Source: Hoyosella rhizosphaerae
GTDB taxonomy: Bacteria; Actinomycetota; Actinomycetes; Mycobacteriales; Mycobacteriaceae
Reading direction: 5' to 3'
Assembly (NCBI RefSeq): GCF_014643175.1
Contig: NZ_BMJH01000001.1
Coordinates: 1,600,209-1,664,208 of the forward strand
DNA: 64,000 nucleotides
Positions 24,417 to 33,198 of the stretch are shown in pieces. Made by a program: the position numbers and the translations under genes. The notes below the pieces were generated by a model. That model did no database searches and was not told where the DNA came from. It saw nothing but the letters and a program-made list of their open reading frames with translations. The stretch's first letter is position 1. Every line of letters begins with the position of its first letter.

Positions 24417-24477
24417 TACACGGCACTCACGGCTATGTGACGCCCGTTATGCACAACATGCTCGTAAACGCATACGA

Positions 24478-24514
24478 GCGGCCCAGGTCAAGCTCGCGTC
24501 TTGACCTGGGCCGC
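24478..24514 (-). terminator. Strong hairpin between lipoprotein and DUF5318 genes
   Basis: A perfect 15-base stem, GCGGCCCAGGTCAAG, with a 7-base loop lies 35 bases after the lipoprotein stop on the minus strand. It should end the lipoprotein message before the DUF5318-ponA unit. Confidence 0.75.
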
Positions 24515-24549
24515 CGATGTAAATTCACCGTTCCAGCATGTGACTTGAG

Positions 24550-24954
24550 TTAGCTTGCTTCGCTGATGGGAGTTGACTCATTCGCCTCGTCCATGCACAG
24601 GTTTTCGACTGCGACCATGGTGTCTGCCACATCCATTTCAGTTGGCGCTTCCTGGCCTTCTGATTCGAGGTGGTCAAGGATGGTCATACGCTGCTCCTCA
24701 GGGGCGAGCGCAACATACTCTCCACAGGTGGTGTCGCTTCCACTGCCGATGGCATCGTCGAACTGGTCGCCGAGGTCATCTCCCCATTCGCCCATTTGGT
24801 CACCAGCGTCTTGGCCCCACTCTCCGACTTGATCAGCGCCGTCGCCCATGGTGTCTTGGACGTCGTTGCCGTTATCTCCGCAAGCCGAAAGCGCGAGGGC
24901 GCCTACCGCTGCGAACGCAAAGATTGTGGTTTTTGGTCGCCGAGCGAATGCCAT
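24550..24954 (-). CDS. Acidic lipoprotein with HdeA-like C-terminal domain
   Basis: A 134-residue protein with a type II signal: AAVGALALSAC puts the lipidated Cys at residue 25. An acidic Gly/Asp-rich linker with imperfect DQxGEWGxD repeats (residues 35-72) leads to a small helical domain with TCGEYVALAPEEQRMTILDH and ENLCMDEANESTPI. This two-Cys layout resembles HdeA-like and similar small secreted domains of actinobacteria. A periplasmic role is expected. The function is unknown. It is monocistronic, with a clear promoter and a strong terminator. Confidence 0.78.
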   Translation of the reverse strand: MAFARRPKTTIFAFAAVGALALSACGDNGNDVQDTMGDGADQVGEWGQDAGDQMGEWGDDLGDQFDDAIGSGSDTTCGEYVALAPEEQRMTILDHLESEGQEAPTEMDVADTMVAVENLCMDEANESTPISEAS

Positions 24955-25041
24955 ACATTTCCTCCTGAAGGTGTCTCAAATCTGCCGATGTGAGGCAACC
25001 GATGCCAACCATTGCGCCGTCGGCTGTCTCACATGCTTACC

Positions 25042-25069
25042 ACTATGCCAACAAATAAAGATTCGTCAA
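25042..25069 (-). promoter_or_regulatory. SigA-type promoter of the lipoprotein gene
   Basis: On the minus strand TTGACG (25069-25064) and CATAGT (25047-25042) are 16 bases apart, leaving a leader of about 80 bases before the ATG at 24954. TTGACG is a good -35 and CATAGT a moderate -10. Confidence 0.55.
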
Positions 25070-25430
25070 TTACCTTTTACAAATAAGCTGGTGAAAGCGA
25101 TTAAATGCGTGTTGAAGTAAATAAGCTTAATGTTCGATTAGTTCCATTTCTCCTTGTTGGGAAATAGTTCGATAGATGGGGCCCACGCAGTCAATACATC
25201 CCACCTATTCACTTATCTAAAAAATTGAGTTTTAAACACACGGTCAGACAATCAATGCCAAGAGTGTTCAACGAGTACTTTTCTTGACTCATCGAATTTG
25301 GCTGCTGCACCCCGCCCCTATACCCCCGGCGACGCAAGGTCCTGCGCTCCCGAGCATCCCCACGCGCGCGTGATGGTTACCACAACATGACTACAAGGTT
25401 GCTAGACCACCAACATTTACGTGCGTTCTA
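25070..25430. other. AT-rich intergenic stretch without a gene
   Basis: This stretch lies between the lipoprotein promoter and the padR control region. It is clearly more AT-rich than the surroundings, mainly 25050-25250. No convincing open frame, RNA gene or long repeat is visible. It may hold further promoter elements for padR-ino1 (a TTGACT lies at 25284-25289). Confidence 0.5.
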
Positions 25431-25432
25431 TA

Positions 25433-25480
25433 TATCGGTGCGATACAGTGAAGCAACACATCAGGTGCACCTAGTGCGCC
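25433..25480. promoter_or_regulatory. Candidate operators of the padR-ino1 operon
   Basis: Two inverted repeats precede padR: TATCG-GTG-CGATA (25433-25445), which overlaps a TATATA -10-like hexamer at 25429-25434, and GGTGCAC-CTA-GTGCGCC (25464-25480, six of seven positions matching). Their place suits autoregulation by the PadR protein. Binding is inferred. Confidence 0.45.
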
Positions 25481-25511
25481 CTGTTTTGCACCAACAGCGA
25501 AAGGGGAGGAA

Positions 25512-26102
25512 GTGCTCGAGCTTGCAGTACTAGGCCTCCTCATCGAGTCCCCCATGCACGGATACGAGCTGCGCAAACGGCTCACCGGCCTCCTCGGCCC
25601 ATTCCGCGCATTTTCCTACGGCTCGCTGTATCCCACGCTGCGTCGCATGCAAACCGAAGGGTTGATTGCCGAAGATACGCGCACCGACGGTGCCGGCCTT
25701 CGCCGCAGGGCTCGAAAGGTATACGAACTCACCGAAGCGGGAAAGATCCGTTTCGAGGAACTCGTCGCCAACACGGGACCACAGAACTACAGCGACGACG
25801 GTTTTGGTGTACACCTCGCGTTTTTCAATCGCACTCCTGCCGACGCCAGACTTCGAATCCTCGAAGGTAGGCGGCGCCAGGTAGAAGAACGTCGAGAAAG
25901 CCTGCGCGACACGATCGCACGGCTGGGTGGACACGATCGCTATACCCGCCAATTGCATCAGCTTTCGCTGGAATCCAGCGAGCGTGAAGTGCATTGGCTT
26001 AATGAATTGATCACGACTGAAGCTAACGCGCACCGCCGCAGCAGTTCACAAACGCCATCGAGCGAGCTTCACCAGAAAGAAGGAGAACCCGACCATGGGT
26101 GA
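25512..26102 (+). CDS. PadR-family regulator coupled to ino1
   Basis: A 196-residue regulator. The winged helix lies in residues 1-80: [20 protein letters not shown], then [18 protein letters not shown], then [19 protein letters not shown]-terminal helical Vir-like domain has [17 protein letters not shown] and [19 protein letters not shown]. It is the counterpart of Rv0047c, which also precedes ino1. The GTG start has GAGGAA just upstream. Its last 8 bases overlap the ino1 start, so it is translationally coupled. It probably controls inositol supply, hence mycothiol and phosphatidylinositol, but the effector is unknown. Confidence 0.9.
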   Translation: MLELAVLGLLIESPMHGYELRKRLTGLLGPFRAFSYGSLYPTLRRMQTEGLIAEDTRTDGAGLRRRARKVYELTEAGKIRFEELVANTGPQNYSDDGFGVHLAFFNRTPADARLRILEGRRRQVEERRESLRDTIARLGGHDRYTRQLHQLSLESSEREVHWLNELITTEANAHRRSSSQTPSSELHQKEGEPDHG

Positions 26103-27171
26103 AAAAAAGGTACGCGTCGCCATCGCAGGCGTGGGCAACTGCGCCTCCTCGCTTGTCCAAGGCGTCGAATACTACAAAGATGCCGACGCTAATGCGACCG
26201 TCCCCGGTCTCATGCACGTCCAGTTCGGCGAATACCACATCAGCGACGTCGAATTCGTTGCTGCATTTGATGTTGACGCGAAGAAGGTCGGCTTTGATCT
26301 AGCCGAAGCCATCTACGCCAGCGAGAACAACACCATCAAAATCGCCGACGTTCCTCCGACCGGCATCGTTGTACAACGCGGCCCGACACTAGACGGAATC
26401 GGCAAGTACTACGCCGAAACCATCGAGCTCTCCGACGCTGAGGCAGTAGACGTAGTCCAGGCGCTCAAAGACGCAAAGGTCGACGTCCTGGTCTCCTACT
26501 TGCCCGTTGGATCCGAGCAAGCAGACAAGTTCTACGCGCAGTGCGCAATCGACGCAGGCGTAGCGTTTGTTAACGCATTGCCAGTGTTCATCGCTTCCGA
26601 CCCTATATGGGCCAAGAAGTTTGAAGACGCAGGCGTACCCATCGTGGGCGACGACATTAAGTCCCAGGTCGGCGCCACCATCACGCACCGCGTCATGGCT
26701 AAGCTGTTCGAGGACCGCGGAGTTCAGCTCGACCGCACCATGCAGCTCAATGTCGGCGGAAACATGGACTTCAAGAACATGCTTGAGCGCGAGCGCCTCG
26801 AGTCGAAGAAGATCTCCAAGACACAGGCCGTCACCTCAAACCTCAAGCGTGAACTCGTAGCAAAAGACGTCCACATTGGACCTTCCGACTACGTCGGTTG
26901 GCTCGACGACCGCAAATGGGCATACGTCCGCCTCGAAGGGCGCGCCTTCGGCGACGTGCCACTCAACCTCGAATACAAGCTTGAGGTGTGGGACTCCCCC
27001 AACTCTGCGGGCATCATCATCGACGCAGTTCGCGCCGCGAAGATCGCCCTTGACCGTGGCGTCGGCGGGCCAGTGTTCTCGGCTTCGTCCTACCTCATGA
27101 AGAGTCCCCCGCGGCAGCTCGCAGACGACGTAGCGCGGACACAACTCGAAGAGTTCATCTCCGGCGAATAA
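26095..27171 (+). CDS. ino1: Inositol-1-phosphate synthase (inositol-3-phosphate synthase)
   Basis: A 358-residue NAD-dependent enzyme that converts glucose 6-phosphate to inositol phosphate, the first step to mycothiol, phosphatidylinositol and PIMs. The NAD loop is [20 protein letters not shown] at the start. Other family marks are [56 protein letters not shown] and the C-terminal [18 protein letters not shown]. It is of the short actinobacterial/archaeal type. It is the second gene of the padR operon and ends at a textbook terminator. Confidence 0.96.
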   Translation: MGEKKVRVAIAGVGNCASSLVQGVEYYKDADANATVPGLMHVQFGEYHISDVEFVAAFDVDAKKVGFDLAEAIYASENNTIKIADVPPTGIVVQRGPTLDGIGKYYAETIELSDAEAVDVVQALKDAKVDVLVSYLPVGSEQADKFYAQCAIDAGVAFVNALPVFIASDPIWAKKFEDAGVPIVGDDIKSQVGATITHRVMAKLFEDRGVQLDRTMQLNVGGNMDFKNMLERERLESKKISKTQAVTSNLKRELVAKDVHIGPSDYVGWLDDRKWAYVRLEGRAFGDVPLNLEYKLEVWDSPNSAGIIIDAVRAAKIALDRGVGGPVFSASSYLMKSPPRQLADDVARTQLEEFISGE

Positions 27172-27183
27172 TCCATACTGAGA

Positions 27184-27217
27184 ATCCGCACTGGAAGCCA
27201 ATCCAGTGCGGATTTTT
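27184..27217 (+). terminator. Rho-independent terminator of padR-ino1
   Basis: ATCCGCACTGGA and TCCAGTGCGGAT form a perfect 12-base stem with a 6-base loop, followed by TTTTAG. It starts 13 bases after the ino1 stop. Confidence 0.9.
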
Positions 27218-27230
27218 AGTTTCGGGGCAC

Positions 27231-29222
27231 CTACTCCCCTGCCTGCTGAACCTCCGCAGATACTCGCGCAGCAGCTTCGTCGGCCACCTGCGAGGACAGC
27301 ACTCCGATCGTGACCATGTGGTTCAGTTCCTCCACGATGGCAATTTTGCTCAGCGCCTTCGCCTGCCTACGCCGCAACACACGTTCATCCAGACCACACG
27401 CCTCACCCATTCCATCCAAAGTTTCCGCAGCGCGGCTCTCCCAATGAGTGAAGAGAGCCTTTGCCTTGTCGACGTTATCGACGTCGACATTGGGCAAGGT
27501 TTTGAAGAGTTCCAGCTCTTCCGCTGCTTTGTGCGCAGCAAGCCTCCGGGCAGAGATTTCGATGTAGCTGACTTCGTTAAGGTCAGCGCCTAACGGCGGC
27601 GGCATTTTTCCCAATAGCCAACGGTGAGTAAGCGCATACCACGGCAGTTTTGCGCGCCGCGCATCGTCCACCCGCAAGGCGCCCGTCTCCACTTCCTCGA
27701 TTTCGTCATCGATTTCCTGCATCAATGTTCGCGTGGCTATCGGCGGCAGAAGACCCGCATCACTCAAACTCTGGTACGTCTCCCGCTCGATATACAGGCC
27801 TCGCAGCATGAGGACATTGACTTGCTCCTCCGGATCAAGATGGGTTCGTGCCAGTTGATCTCGCGCATCCGCTTCAGCAACGTCGAGATGAGCGATGACG
27901 AGTTCGTCCTCGAAGTTCAATTCATCTAGCCGATCGCGTGCGGAACGAACCCCCACCATCCGCGCCAACGCTTCAAGATATTCATCGCTTCGGCTGGGCT
28001 TGTCCAAACCGAGAGCATGGACGAGGAAGGAAATAGTGGTGGCATTAATCAGCAAAGTCGCCAACACGACGCCACCAGTCATAGCGATGAACTGGTCTCG
28101 CAGTTCCCCCAGTTCCAACGGCAACGCGAGGGCAAGCGCGAGTGCTACGCCGCCACGCAAACCACCCCACACCATCACTGACGAATTTCGGTTACCCACC
28201 TTAGGGATCCGCGCGGCCCGTTCCAAGACAAGCACGACGGGCACAACCCCAAGGGGACGAGCAATGAGCACTGCGACGATGCCAATCAAAATGGCAGCCA
28301 AGTTGTCCCGGAGAAGTTGGAAATCGAGAGCGATTCCGATGAAAAGGAACAGCAGCGCGTTGGCCATATACCCCAAGGATTCCCACAGCTCGTGCAAAAG
28401 ATCACGAGTGGCATGTTCGGCGCGGCTTTCCATCAGCCCACCCATCACAATGCCGGCTGCTACCGCGGCCATAACACCGGATGCCTGCAGAATCGCCTCG
28501 GCGAAAATAAAGGAACCGTAGGCGACTGCGATCGACATCGCGCCTGCTGCAAGCCGGTCAAGCAACGGCAGGAGCATGACGGAGAAGATTCCGAAGATTG
28601 CCCCGACAAAGATTCCTCCAGCGACGACGATGGCGAAATCGGCCGCTCCCCCGCCGACGGAAATGACACCGGTGATCGCCGCGACAGCAAGAATGTTGTA
28701 CAAGACAATGGCGACACCGTCGTTGAGGAGGCTTTCTCCTTCAACGAGAGTGAGGAGTCGTTTAGGTACTCCAAGGTCGCGGAAAATCGCAACGACCGCC
28801 ACAGGGTCCGTAGCGGAAATCAGAACCCCGAACAATAGCGCCGCAATGATGGGGATTCCGAGGAACGCCGTCAGGCTCAACCCCACCACAGCCGCGGAAA
28901 TCACGAGGGCCACTGAAGCAAGCGCGCTAATCGCGAGCAGATTTCGCATAAAAATTCGTGTCGACAGCCCCAGCGCCGCCTCGAATATCAAAATGGGCAG
29001 GAAAAGATTGATCAGGAGTTCTTTAAAGCCCTCACCCGTGAGCAATGACGAGATTGCAAGATCAGCCCCGAGTTCGGTGGCGATCAGTCCTGCCATCGCT
29101 AGGACGACAGTGAGTTGAATGTGAATCCGCCGGGTAAGCAGGCTAATGAGGACTGCCGCTCCGAGGAGAAGTGACACCTCAAGGAGAGCGCGGGGAAGCT
29201 GCTCGACTAGATCATGTGGCAT
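27231..29222 (-). CDS. CPA1-family Na+(K+)/H+ antiporter
   Basis: A 663-residue cation/proton antiporter. About twelve membrane helices fill residues 1-410, with the transport motif ISATDPVAVVAIFRDLGVP and the ESLLNDGVAIVLYNI helix that hold the ion-binding acids of NhaP-type carriers. A cytoplasmic region of about 250 residues follows, rich in Glu, Arg and Leu and predicted helical, probably regulatory. The role would be pH and sodium homeostasis in the inner membrane. It is a single gene, convergent with ino1. The start at 29222 places the first hydrophobic helix correctly. Confidence 0.88.
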   Translation of the reverse strand: MPHDLVEQLPRALLEVSLLLGAAVLISLLTRRIHIQLTVVLAMAGLIATELGADLAISSLLTGEGFKELLINLFLPILIFEAALGLSTRIFMRNLLAISALASVALVISAAVVGLSLTAFLGIPIIAALLFGVLISATDPVAVVAIFRDLGVPKRLLTLVEGESLLNDGVAIVLYNILAVAAITGVISVGGGAADFAIVVAGGIFVGAIFGIFSVMLLPLLDRLAAGAMSIAVAYGSFIFAEAILQASGVMAAVAAGIVMGGLMESRAEHATRDLLHELWESLGYMANALLFLFIGIALDFQLLRDNLAAILIGIVAVLIARPLGVVPVVLVLERAARIPKVGNRNSSVMVWGGLRGGVALALALALPLELGELRDQFIAMTGGVVLATLLINATTISFLVHALGLDKPSRSDEYLEALARMVGVRSARDRLDELNFEDELVIAHLDVAEADARDQLARTHLDPEEQVNVLMLRGLYIERETYQSLSDAGLLPPIATRTLMQEIDDEIEEVETGALRVDDARRAKLPWYALTHRWLLGKMPPPLGADLNEVSYIEISARRLAAHKAAEELELFKTLPNVDVDNVDKAKALFTHWESRAAETLDGMGEACGLDERVLRRRQAKALSKIAIVEELNHMVTIGVLSSQVADEAAARVSAEVQQAGE

Positions 29223-29411
29223 GCTGTCACCTCAGGTTTGGCCGATATTGATCTAACGCTTCTCCTCCAGATCATGCGCCGTCTACGCCGGAATTTTCCG
29301 ACATTTCACAGAGATTGCCACCGGTACAATTCGGACATAAGGACGCACCGCGGAGACTTCTTGTCTAACAAGGGCCTTCACGCCAACGGTAAGTACTGGC
29401 ACACTGGCGTT

Positions 29412-30185
29412 ATGGAGCGACCTATTCGTATTGGTGTCCAAATTCAACCTCAGCACTCCCCCGACTACGCCTTGATCCGCGACGCAGTGGTGCGAATCGA
29501 AGACTCCGGCGCCGACGTCGTGTTCAACTGGGACCACTTCTTCCCGCTCTATGGTGAGAAGGACGGTCCGCACTTCGAATGCTGGACGATGCTTGCCGCA
29601 TGGGCCGAGCAAACTGAAAACATTCAATTTGGCCCACTCGTCACGTGCAATGGCTACCGCAATCCAGACTTACTCGCCGACATGGCCCGCACCGTTGACC
29701 ACATTTCTGGTGGTCGTCTCATTTTCGGAATTGGATCAGGCTGGTTTCAACGCGACTACGACGAATACGGATTCGACTTCGGGACCAAGGGATCACGCCT
29801 AAACCTACTCGCCGAGTATTTGCCGCGAATCGAGCGCCGATGGGCTGCGCTGAACCCTCAGCCCACTGGAAAGATTCCTGTGCTTATCGGCGGTGGTGGC
29901 GTCAAGAAGACATTGAAACTTGTTGCACGGCATGCCGACATTTGGCATTCATTCGGCGACCTCGACACATTCGTCTATAAGTCACAAGTTCTCGCGGAGC
30001 ATTGCGCTCGCGAAGATCGAAATCCAGCGCACATCGAACGGTCGATCGAACTTCCAGCGCTTAACGAAGCACAGGAATTCGTCAACGCAGGCGCATCCCT
30101 CTTTACTGTGCCCATCAACGGACCGGACTACGACACTTCCCGCGTTGTTGAGGCAGTTCGGTGGCGGGACAGCATTAACGGTTAG
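29412..30185 (+). CDS. LLM-class F420-dependent oxidoreductase
   Basis: A 257-residue luciferase-like TIM-barrel enzyme. It opens RPIRIGVQIQPQHSPDYALI, then has GADVVFNWDHFFPLYG, the NIQFGPLVTCNGYRNPDLLA segment and SGGRLIFGIGSGWFQRDYDEYG, the flavin/F420-phosphate loop. The C-terminal IPVLIGGGGVKKTLKLVARH completes the family order. F420 rather than FMN is likely because Mycobacteriales expand this group. The substrate is unknown. The frame is open 66 codons upstream to 29214, but homology begins at the ATG at 29412. A TACAAT -10 at 29325-29330 would give a leader of about 75 bases. Confidence 0.87.
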   Translation: MERPIRIGVQIQPQHSPDYALIRDAVVRIEDSGADVVFNWDHFFPLYGEKDGPHFECWTMLAAWAEQTENIQFGPLVTCNGYRNPDLLADMARTVDHISGGRLIFGIGSGWFQRDYDEYGFDFGTKGSRLNLLAEYLPRIERRWAALNPQPTGKIPVLIGGGGVKKTLKLVARHADIWHSFGDLDTFVYKSQVLAEHCAREDRNPAHIERSIELPALNEAQEFVNAGASLFTVPINGPDYDTSRVVEAVRWRDSING

Positions 30186-30206
30186 GGCCTAGCAGCCTAG
30201 GGCCCG
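30185..30206. terminator. Bidirectional hairpin between convergent genes
   Basis: GGGCCTAG-cagc-CTAGGGCCC forms a stem with one bulged G. It sits exactly between the stops of the oxidoreductase (30185) and the hydrolase (30197). Confidence 0.5.
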
Positions 30207-30982
30207 GCGCTGCCTTCGATGAGTATTGCTGCAATCTCGTCGGGGTCGTCAATCATTGGCACATGCCCAACCCACGGCAACACGATGAGCCGCGCCTGGG
30301 GGAACACGGTGCGAACCTTAGTTGCCTGGTAGACGGGCAAAATCAGGTCGCCGGCGCCCCATTCCACCGTCACGGGAAGGCTGGGGTCGACCGGGGTCGA
30401 TAACGTCCAGTCCGCGTCGGTAATGATGTCGATCATCGTGTTAGTCGTCAACGACTCCATATCGCGTTCAGCATCAGCAAGGTCTACGCGCCAAGGCCGG
30501 GCAAAGAACACTGCTAACGCAAGGCTGCGGGAAATCCGATGGCGCATCGCTAAATCGCCAATGGGTCCCGCCGCGCGAGCGAACGCACGCAAGCCCAGGA
30601 ATGTCGCGTTGGCCCTCTTCTGGTCTAGTTCATTGATAAAGAACCCACCCGGCGAAAGCGCTGTAGCGGATGCCACCGCACCGCGGGCCGCGAGTTCGAG
30701 CGCAAGCCATCCCCCGAGTGAGTTCCCAGCTACATGAGCATCCTCACCGTCAGGTGTAATAAAGGGAAGGAACTCTTCGACTTCATCAGCTAGTGCCTGG
30801 AGAACATTGTCTGCAGGGGGTAGTTGGGGCGATTCTCCATGACTCGGCAAGTCGATCGTGACGACTCGTCGGTGCTTAGCCAGCTTCGGAATCACGGGAT
30901 CCCATGCACGCTGATTGTGCACAATCCCGTGAATCAGAATGAGGGTGGGACCACTTCCGAATACACGGTAGGAAAGTTGCAT
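30197..30982 (-). CDS. Alpha/beta-hydrolase in the ABC-importer operon
   Basis: A 261-residue hydrolase with complete catalytic layout: oxyanion segment LILIHGIVHNQRAWDPVI, nucleophile in GNSLGG, an acid in WGAGDLILP and the His in WVGHVPMIDDP near the end. There is no signal peptide, so it is cytoplasmic. The start at 30982 leaves 7 bases after the small membrane gene; a longer frame to 31030 would run into that gene. As the last gene of the sugar-importer cluster it might act on an imported ester or acylated sugar. The fold alone does not define the substrate. Confidence 0.83.
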   Translation of the reverse strand: MQLSYRVFGSGPTLILIHGIVHNQRAWDPVIPKLAKHRRVVTIDLPSHGESPQLPPADNVLQALADEVEEFLPFITPDGEDAHVAGNSLGGWLALELAARGAVASATALSPGGFFINELDQKRANATFLGLRAFARAAGPIGDLAMRHRISRSLALAVFFARPWRVDLADAERDMESLTTNTMIDIITDADWTLSTPVDPSLPVTVEWGAGDLILPVYQATKVRTVFPQARLIVLPWVGHVPMIDDPDEIAAILIEGSAGP

Positions 30983-30989
30983 GGCCCCA

Positions 30990-31226
30990 TCATGTCCTTT
31001 CGTGAATGCTGACGCTGCCCCGGGTCGCAATAATGTCGCTAACCCGACGCCACTTTCGGTAGGTCAACCAGGTCAGCGTCACGCAGACAAGCAATACGAT
31101 CGACGGCCCTAGCGCTACCACGCCTTGAAAAATGCTGACAACTGCGCTGGCGAACGCAATAACGGTGAAAAAGCCCACGAAACCTAGAAGAACTTCGAGT
31201 CGTTGCTTCAGTCCAATCGGGTTCAT
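30990..31226 (-). CDS. Small two-helix membrane protein of the importer operon
   Basis: A 78-residue protein with two hydrophobic helices (about residues 14-33 and 37-55) and a basic loop YRKWRRVSD. It overlaps the upstream permease stop by one base (TGATG), so it is coupled to it. A small unknown membrane protein also sits in the Corynebacterium trehalose-importer (tus) cluster, so this may be its counterpart. No function is known. An accessory subunit is a guess. Confidence 0.7.
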   Translation of the reverse strand: MNPIGLKQRLEVLLGFVGFFTVIAFASAVVSIFQGVVALGPSIVLLVCVTLTWLTYRKWRRVSDIIATRGSVSIHERT

Positions 31227-32128
31227 CAGCTCTTCACACCGCCAGAGGTGAGGCCCGACACGATGCGTCGCTGGAAGACAAGCACCATGATCACCAAAGG
31301 AATCGTCACCAATGTCCCCGCTGCCATGATTGATGCATACGGCTGAACGAATGGGTTGTCCCCGCCGAATCGGGCAATCGCCACCGTGACAGGCTCAGTC
31401 GCCCGAGTGGAAAGCAAACTGGCGAGCAAGAACTCGTTCCACGTAAAGATGAAGGCAAGGATCGCGGTGGTGAACAGGGCCGGTGCGGCAAGTGGGAGGA
31501 TAACAATCCGAAAAGCTTGCGACCGCGTAGCGCCATCAACCCGGGCAGCGTCTTCAAGTTCCCACGGTAAGTCGCCAAAAAACGACGTCAAGATATACAC
31601 CGTGAGGGGTAGGACGAATGAAATGTTTGGAATCACCAAAGCCTGATAGGTGCCAATCCAGTTGAGGTCCGTAAACAGCTGGAAAAGCGGTGTTACCAGC
31701 GCAACCGTTGGGAACATTGAGGCACCCAGAATGATTCCGGTGACAACATACTTGCCACGGAAGTCGAGTCGAGCGAGCGCGTAGGCCGCAAAAATGCCTA
31801 AGGCAAGCGCGATCGCAGTTGTCGCCGCGCCGATGATGAGGCTGTTAATGATGGCGCCGAGAAAATCGTTGCCCGCCCGCGTCGACAATGCGTTCCGGAA
31901 GTTATCGAGGGTGACGTGGGTAGGCCATGGAGTGGTGTCAAAGGTATGGCGCACGTCGCGGAAAGCTGTGACCGTCATCCAATAGAACGGTGTTAGCCCC
32001 CAAATTAGAATGAGCCCCACGCCGAGGTACGTACGCGCCATGCGGGCACGTTGCTTCTTTCGCGCGACCCTTCGAGCGTCGCTGACTGGACTGTCGGCAG
32101 TGTGGGTCGCGCTACCCGTGCTTCCCAT
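31226..32128 (-). CDS. Sugar ABC transporter permease, MalG/SugB type
   Basis: A 300-residue inner-membrane permease with six helices. The EAA loop that docks the ATPase reads LPWELEDAARVDGATRSQAF around residue 205, followed by ILPLAAPALFTTAILAFIF. The opening helix ends in WGLTPFYWMTVTAFR. It starts two bases after the first permease stop and is coupled to it. With 32131-33165 and 33199-34461 it forms a CUT1-family importer, probably for trehalose or maltose. The ATPase subunit is not encoded here. Confidence 0.92.
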   Translation of the reverse strand: MGSTGSATHTADSPVSDARRVARKKQRARMARTYLGVGLILIWGLTPFYWMTVTAFRDVRHTFDTTPWPTHVTLDNFRNALSTRAGNDFLGAIINSLIIGAATTAIALALGIFAAYALARLDFRGKYVVTGIILGASMFPTVALVTPLFQLFTDLNWIGTYQALVIPNISFVLPLTVYILTSFFGDLPWELEDAARVDGATRSQAFRIVILPLAAPALFTTAILAFIFTWNEFLLASLLSTRATEPVTVAIARFGGDNPFVQPYASIMAAGTLVTIPLVIMVLVFQRRIVSGLTSGGVKS

Positions 32129-32130
32129 AC

Positions 32131-33165
32131 CTACGACCTCTTCCCGTGCGCGTCGTCAGCGCGGATTGCGCTCGCACCCAGCCATTTGACCATGATGAAC
32201 GCGACTCCGAAGATCATCAAAAACACCAAGGTGGACAGCGCAGAGGCGCTATTAAAGTTTCCTTGCCGAATGTCAGCAACCACCAAGATTGACACTGTTG
32301 TAGTCGGTGAAGCGCCGCCCGCGCCATGCAAAATTGCTGGTAGATCGTACATGCGAAGCACATCCAGGGTGCGGAACAGCACCGCCACCATAAGCGCCGG
32401 CTTCACCAAAGGAAGCGTGATTTGAGTGAAACGCTGCCAAGCAGTCGCCCCGTCAACCTTTGCTGCTTCGTATACGTCTTTGGGGATCATCTGTAATCCC
32501 GCCAGAATCAGCAATGCCACAAACGGTGTGGTCTTCCAAACATCAGAGATGATGACTGCGAAACGTGCTGGCCACTCGTCTGTGAGCCAGCCGATCCTGC
32601 TGCCGACAAGTTTGTTGGCGATACCCTGGTCAGCGAAAATGAACTTCCACAGAACTGCAGTGACAGCGGTGGGAATTGCCCATGGGATAAGGACGCTGGC
32701 GCGGAGTAGTGATCGCCCCGCGAATGCCTGACTCATGATGATCGCCATGAAGAACCCCAGGACTACCTCAATCGAGACGGTCACACCGGCGAAAAAGAAG
32801 GTAACCCCTACAGACTCCCAAAAGTTTGAACACAAAGTTCCGGGTGGGCAGGAGATCGTCTCCCCCAGCGACGTACTGGTCTGCTGAAAGATCCACTTCG
32901 TGTAGTGGCCAAGACCGTAGAATCCGCCGTCGATGAAGCGCCCCGTGTCTTGGTCAAAGCCCCTGTCGCTTTGAAAAGACAGGTAGACCGCTCGCAGAAC
33001 GGGGTACGCAATGACCACGGCGAGTATGACCATGGAAGGGGCGACCAAGTAGACCGGGCGCCAGTCTCGCTTCTTCTGTGCGCGTGGCGACACCGAGGGT
33101 GCTTCATTCTCGCCAGGCAACACGGGGCCGGAGGTTGTTCCTCCGGCCCCTGTTGGTCGAACCAA
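32131..33165 (-). CDS. Sugar ABC transporter permease, MalF/SugA type
   Basis: A 344-residue permease with a soluble N-terminal region and six helices. The EAA loop is IPKDVYEAAKVDGATAWQRF around residue 240. A large outer loop lies between the first two helices (about residues 70-120, with CPPGTLC). The start codon appears to be TTG at 33165, because AAGGAGAG lies five bases before it; a GTG near codon 15 is the alternative. A perfect hairpin covers codons 6-14, which could lower its expression relative to the binding protein. Confidence 0.9.
   Translation of the reverse strand: MVRPTGAGGTTSGPVLPGENEAPSVSPRAQKKRDWRPVYLVAPSMVILAVVIAYPVLRAVYLSFQSDRGFDQDTGRFIDGGFYGLGHYTKWIFQQTSTSLGETISCPPGTLCSNFWESVGVTFFFAGVTVSIEVVLGFFMAIIMSQAFAGRSLLRASVLIPWAIPTAVTAVLWKFIFADQGIANKLVGSRIGWLTDEWPARFAVIISDVWKTTPFVALLILAGLQMIPKDVYEAAKVDGATAWQRFTQITLPLVKPALMVAVLFRTLDVLRMYDLPAILHGAGGASPTTTVSILVVADIRQGNFNSASALSTLVFLMIFGVAFIMVKWLGASAIRADDAHGKRS
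33124..33150 (-). promoter_or_regulatory. Stem-loop over the first codons of the MalF-type permease
   Basis: GGGGCCGGAGG and CCTCCGGCCCC form an 11-base perfect GC-rich stem with a 5-base loop, beginning 15 bases inside the permease frame. It lies just after the binding-protein gene, where importer operons often reduce downstream expression. Confidence 0.6.
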
Positions 33166-33198
33166 TCGATCTCTCCTTACATACGACTGACGCTGAGA

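Noticed and set aside
27895-28838. Long open frames opposite the antiporter gene
   Set aside because: Antisense shadows with Ser/Thr/Arg-rich composition and no family motif. The antiporter frame is intact throughout.
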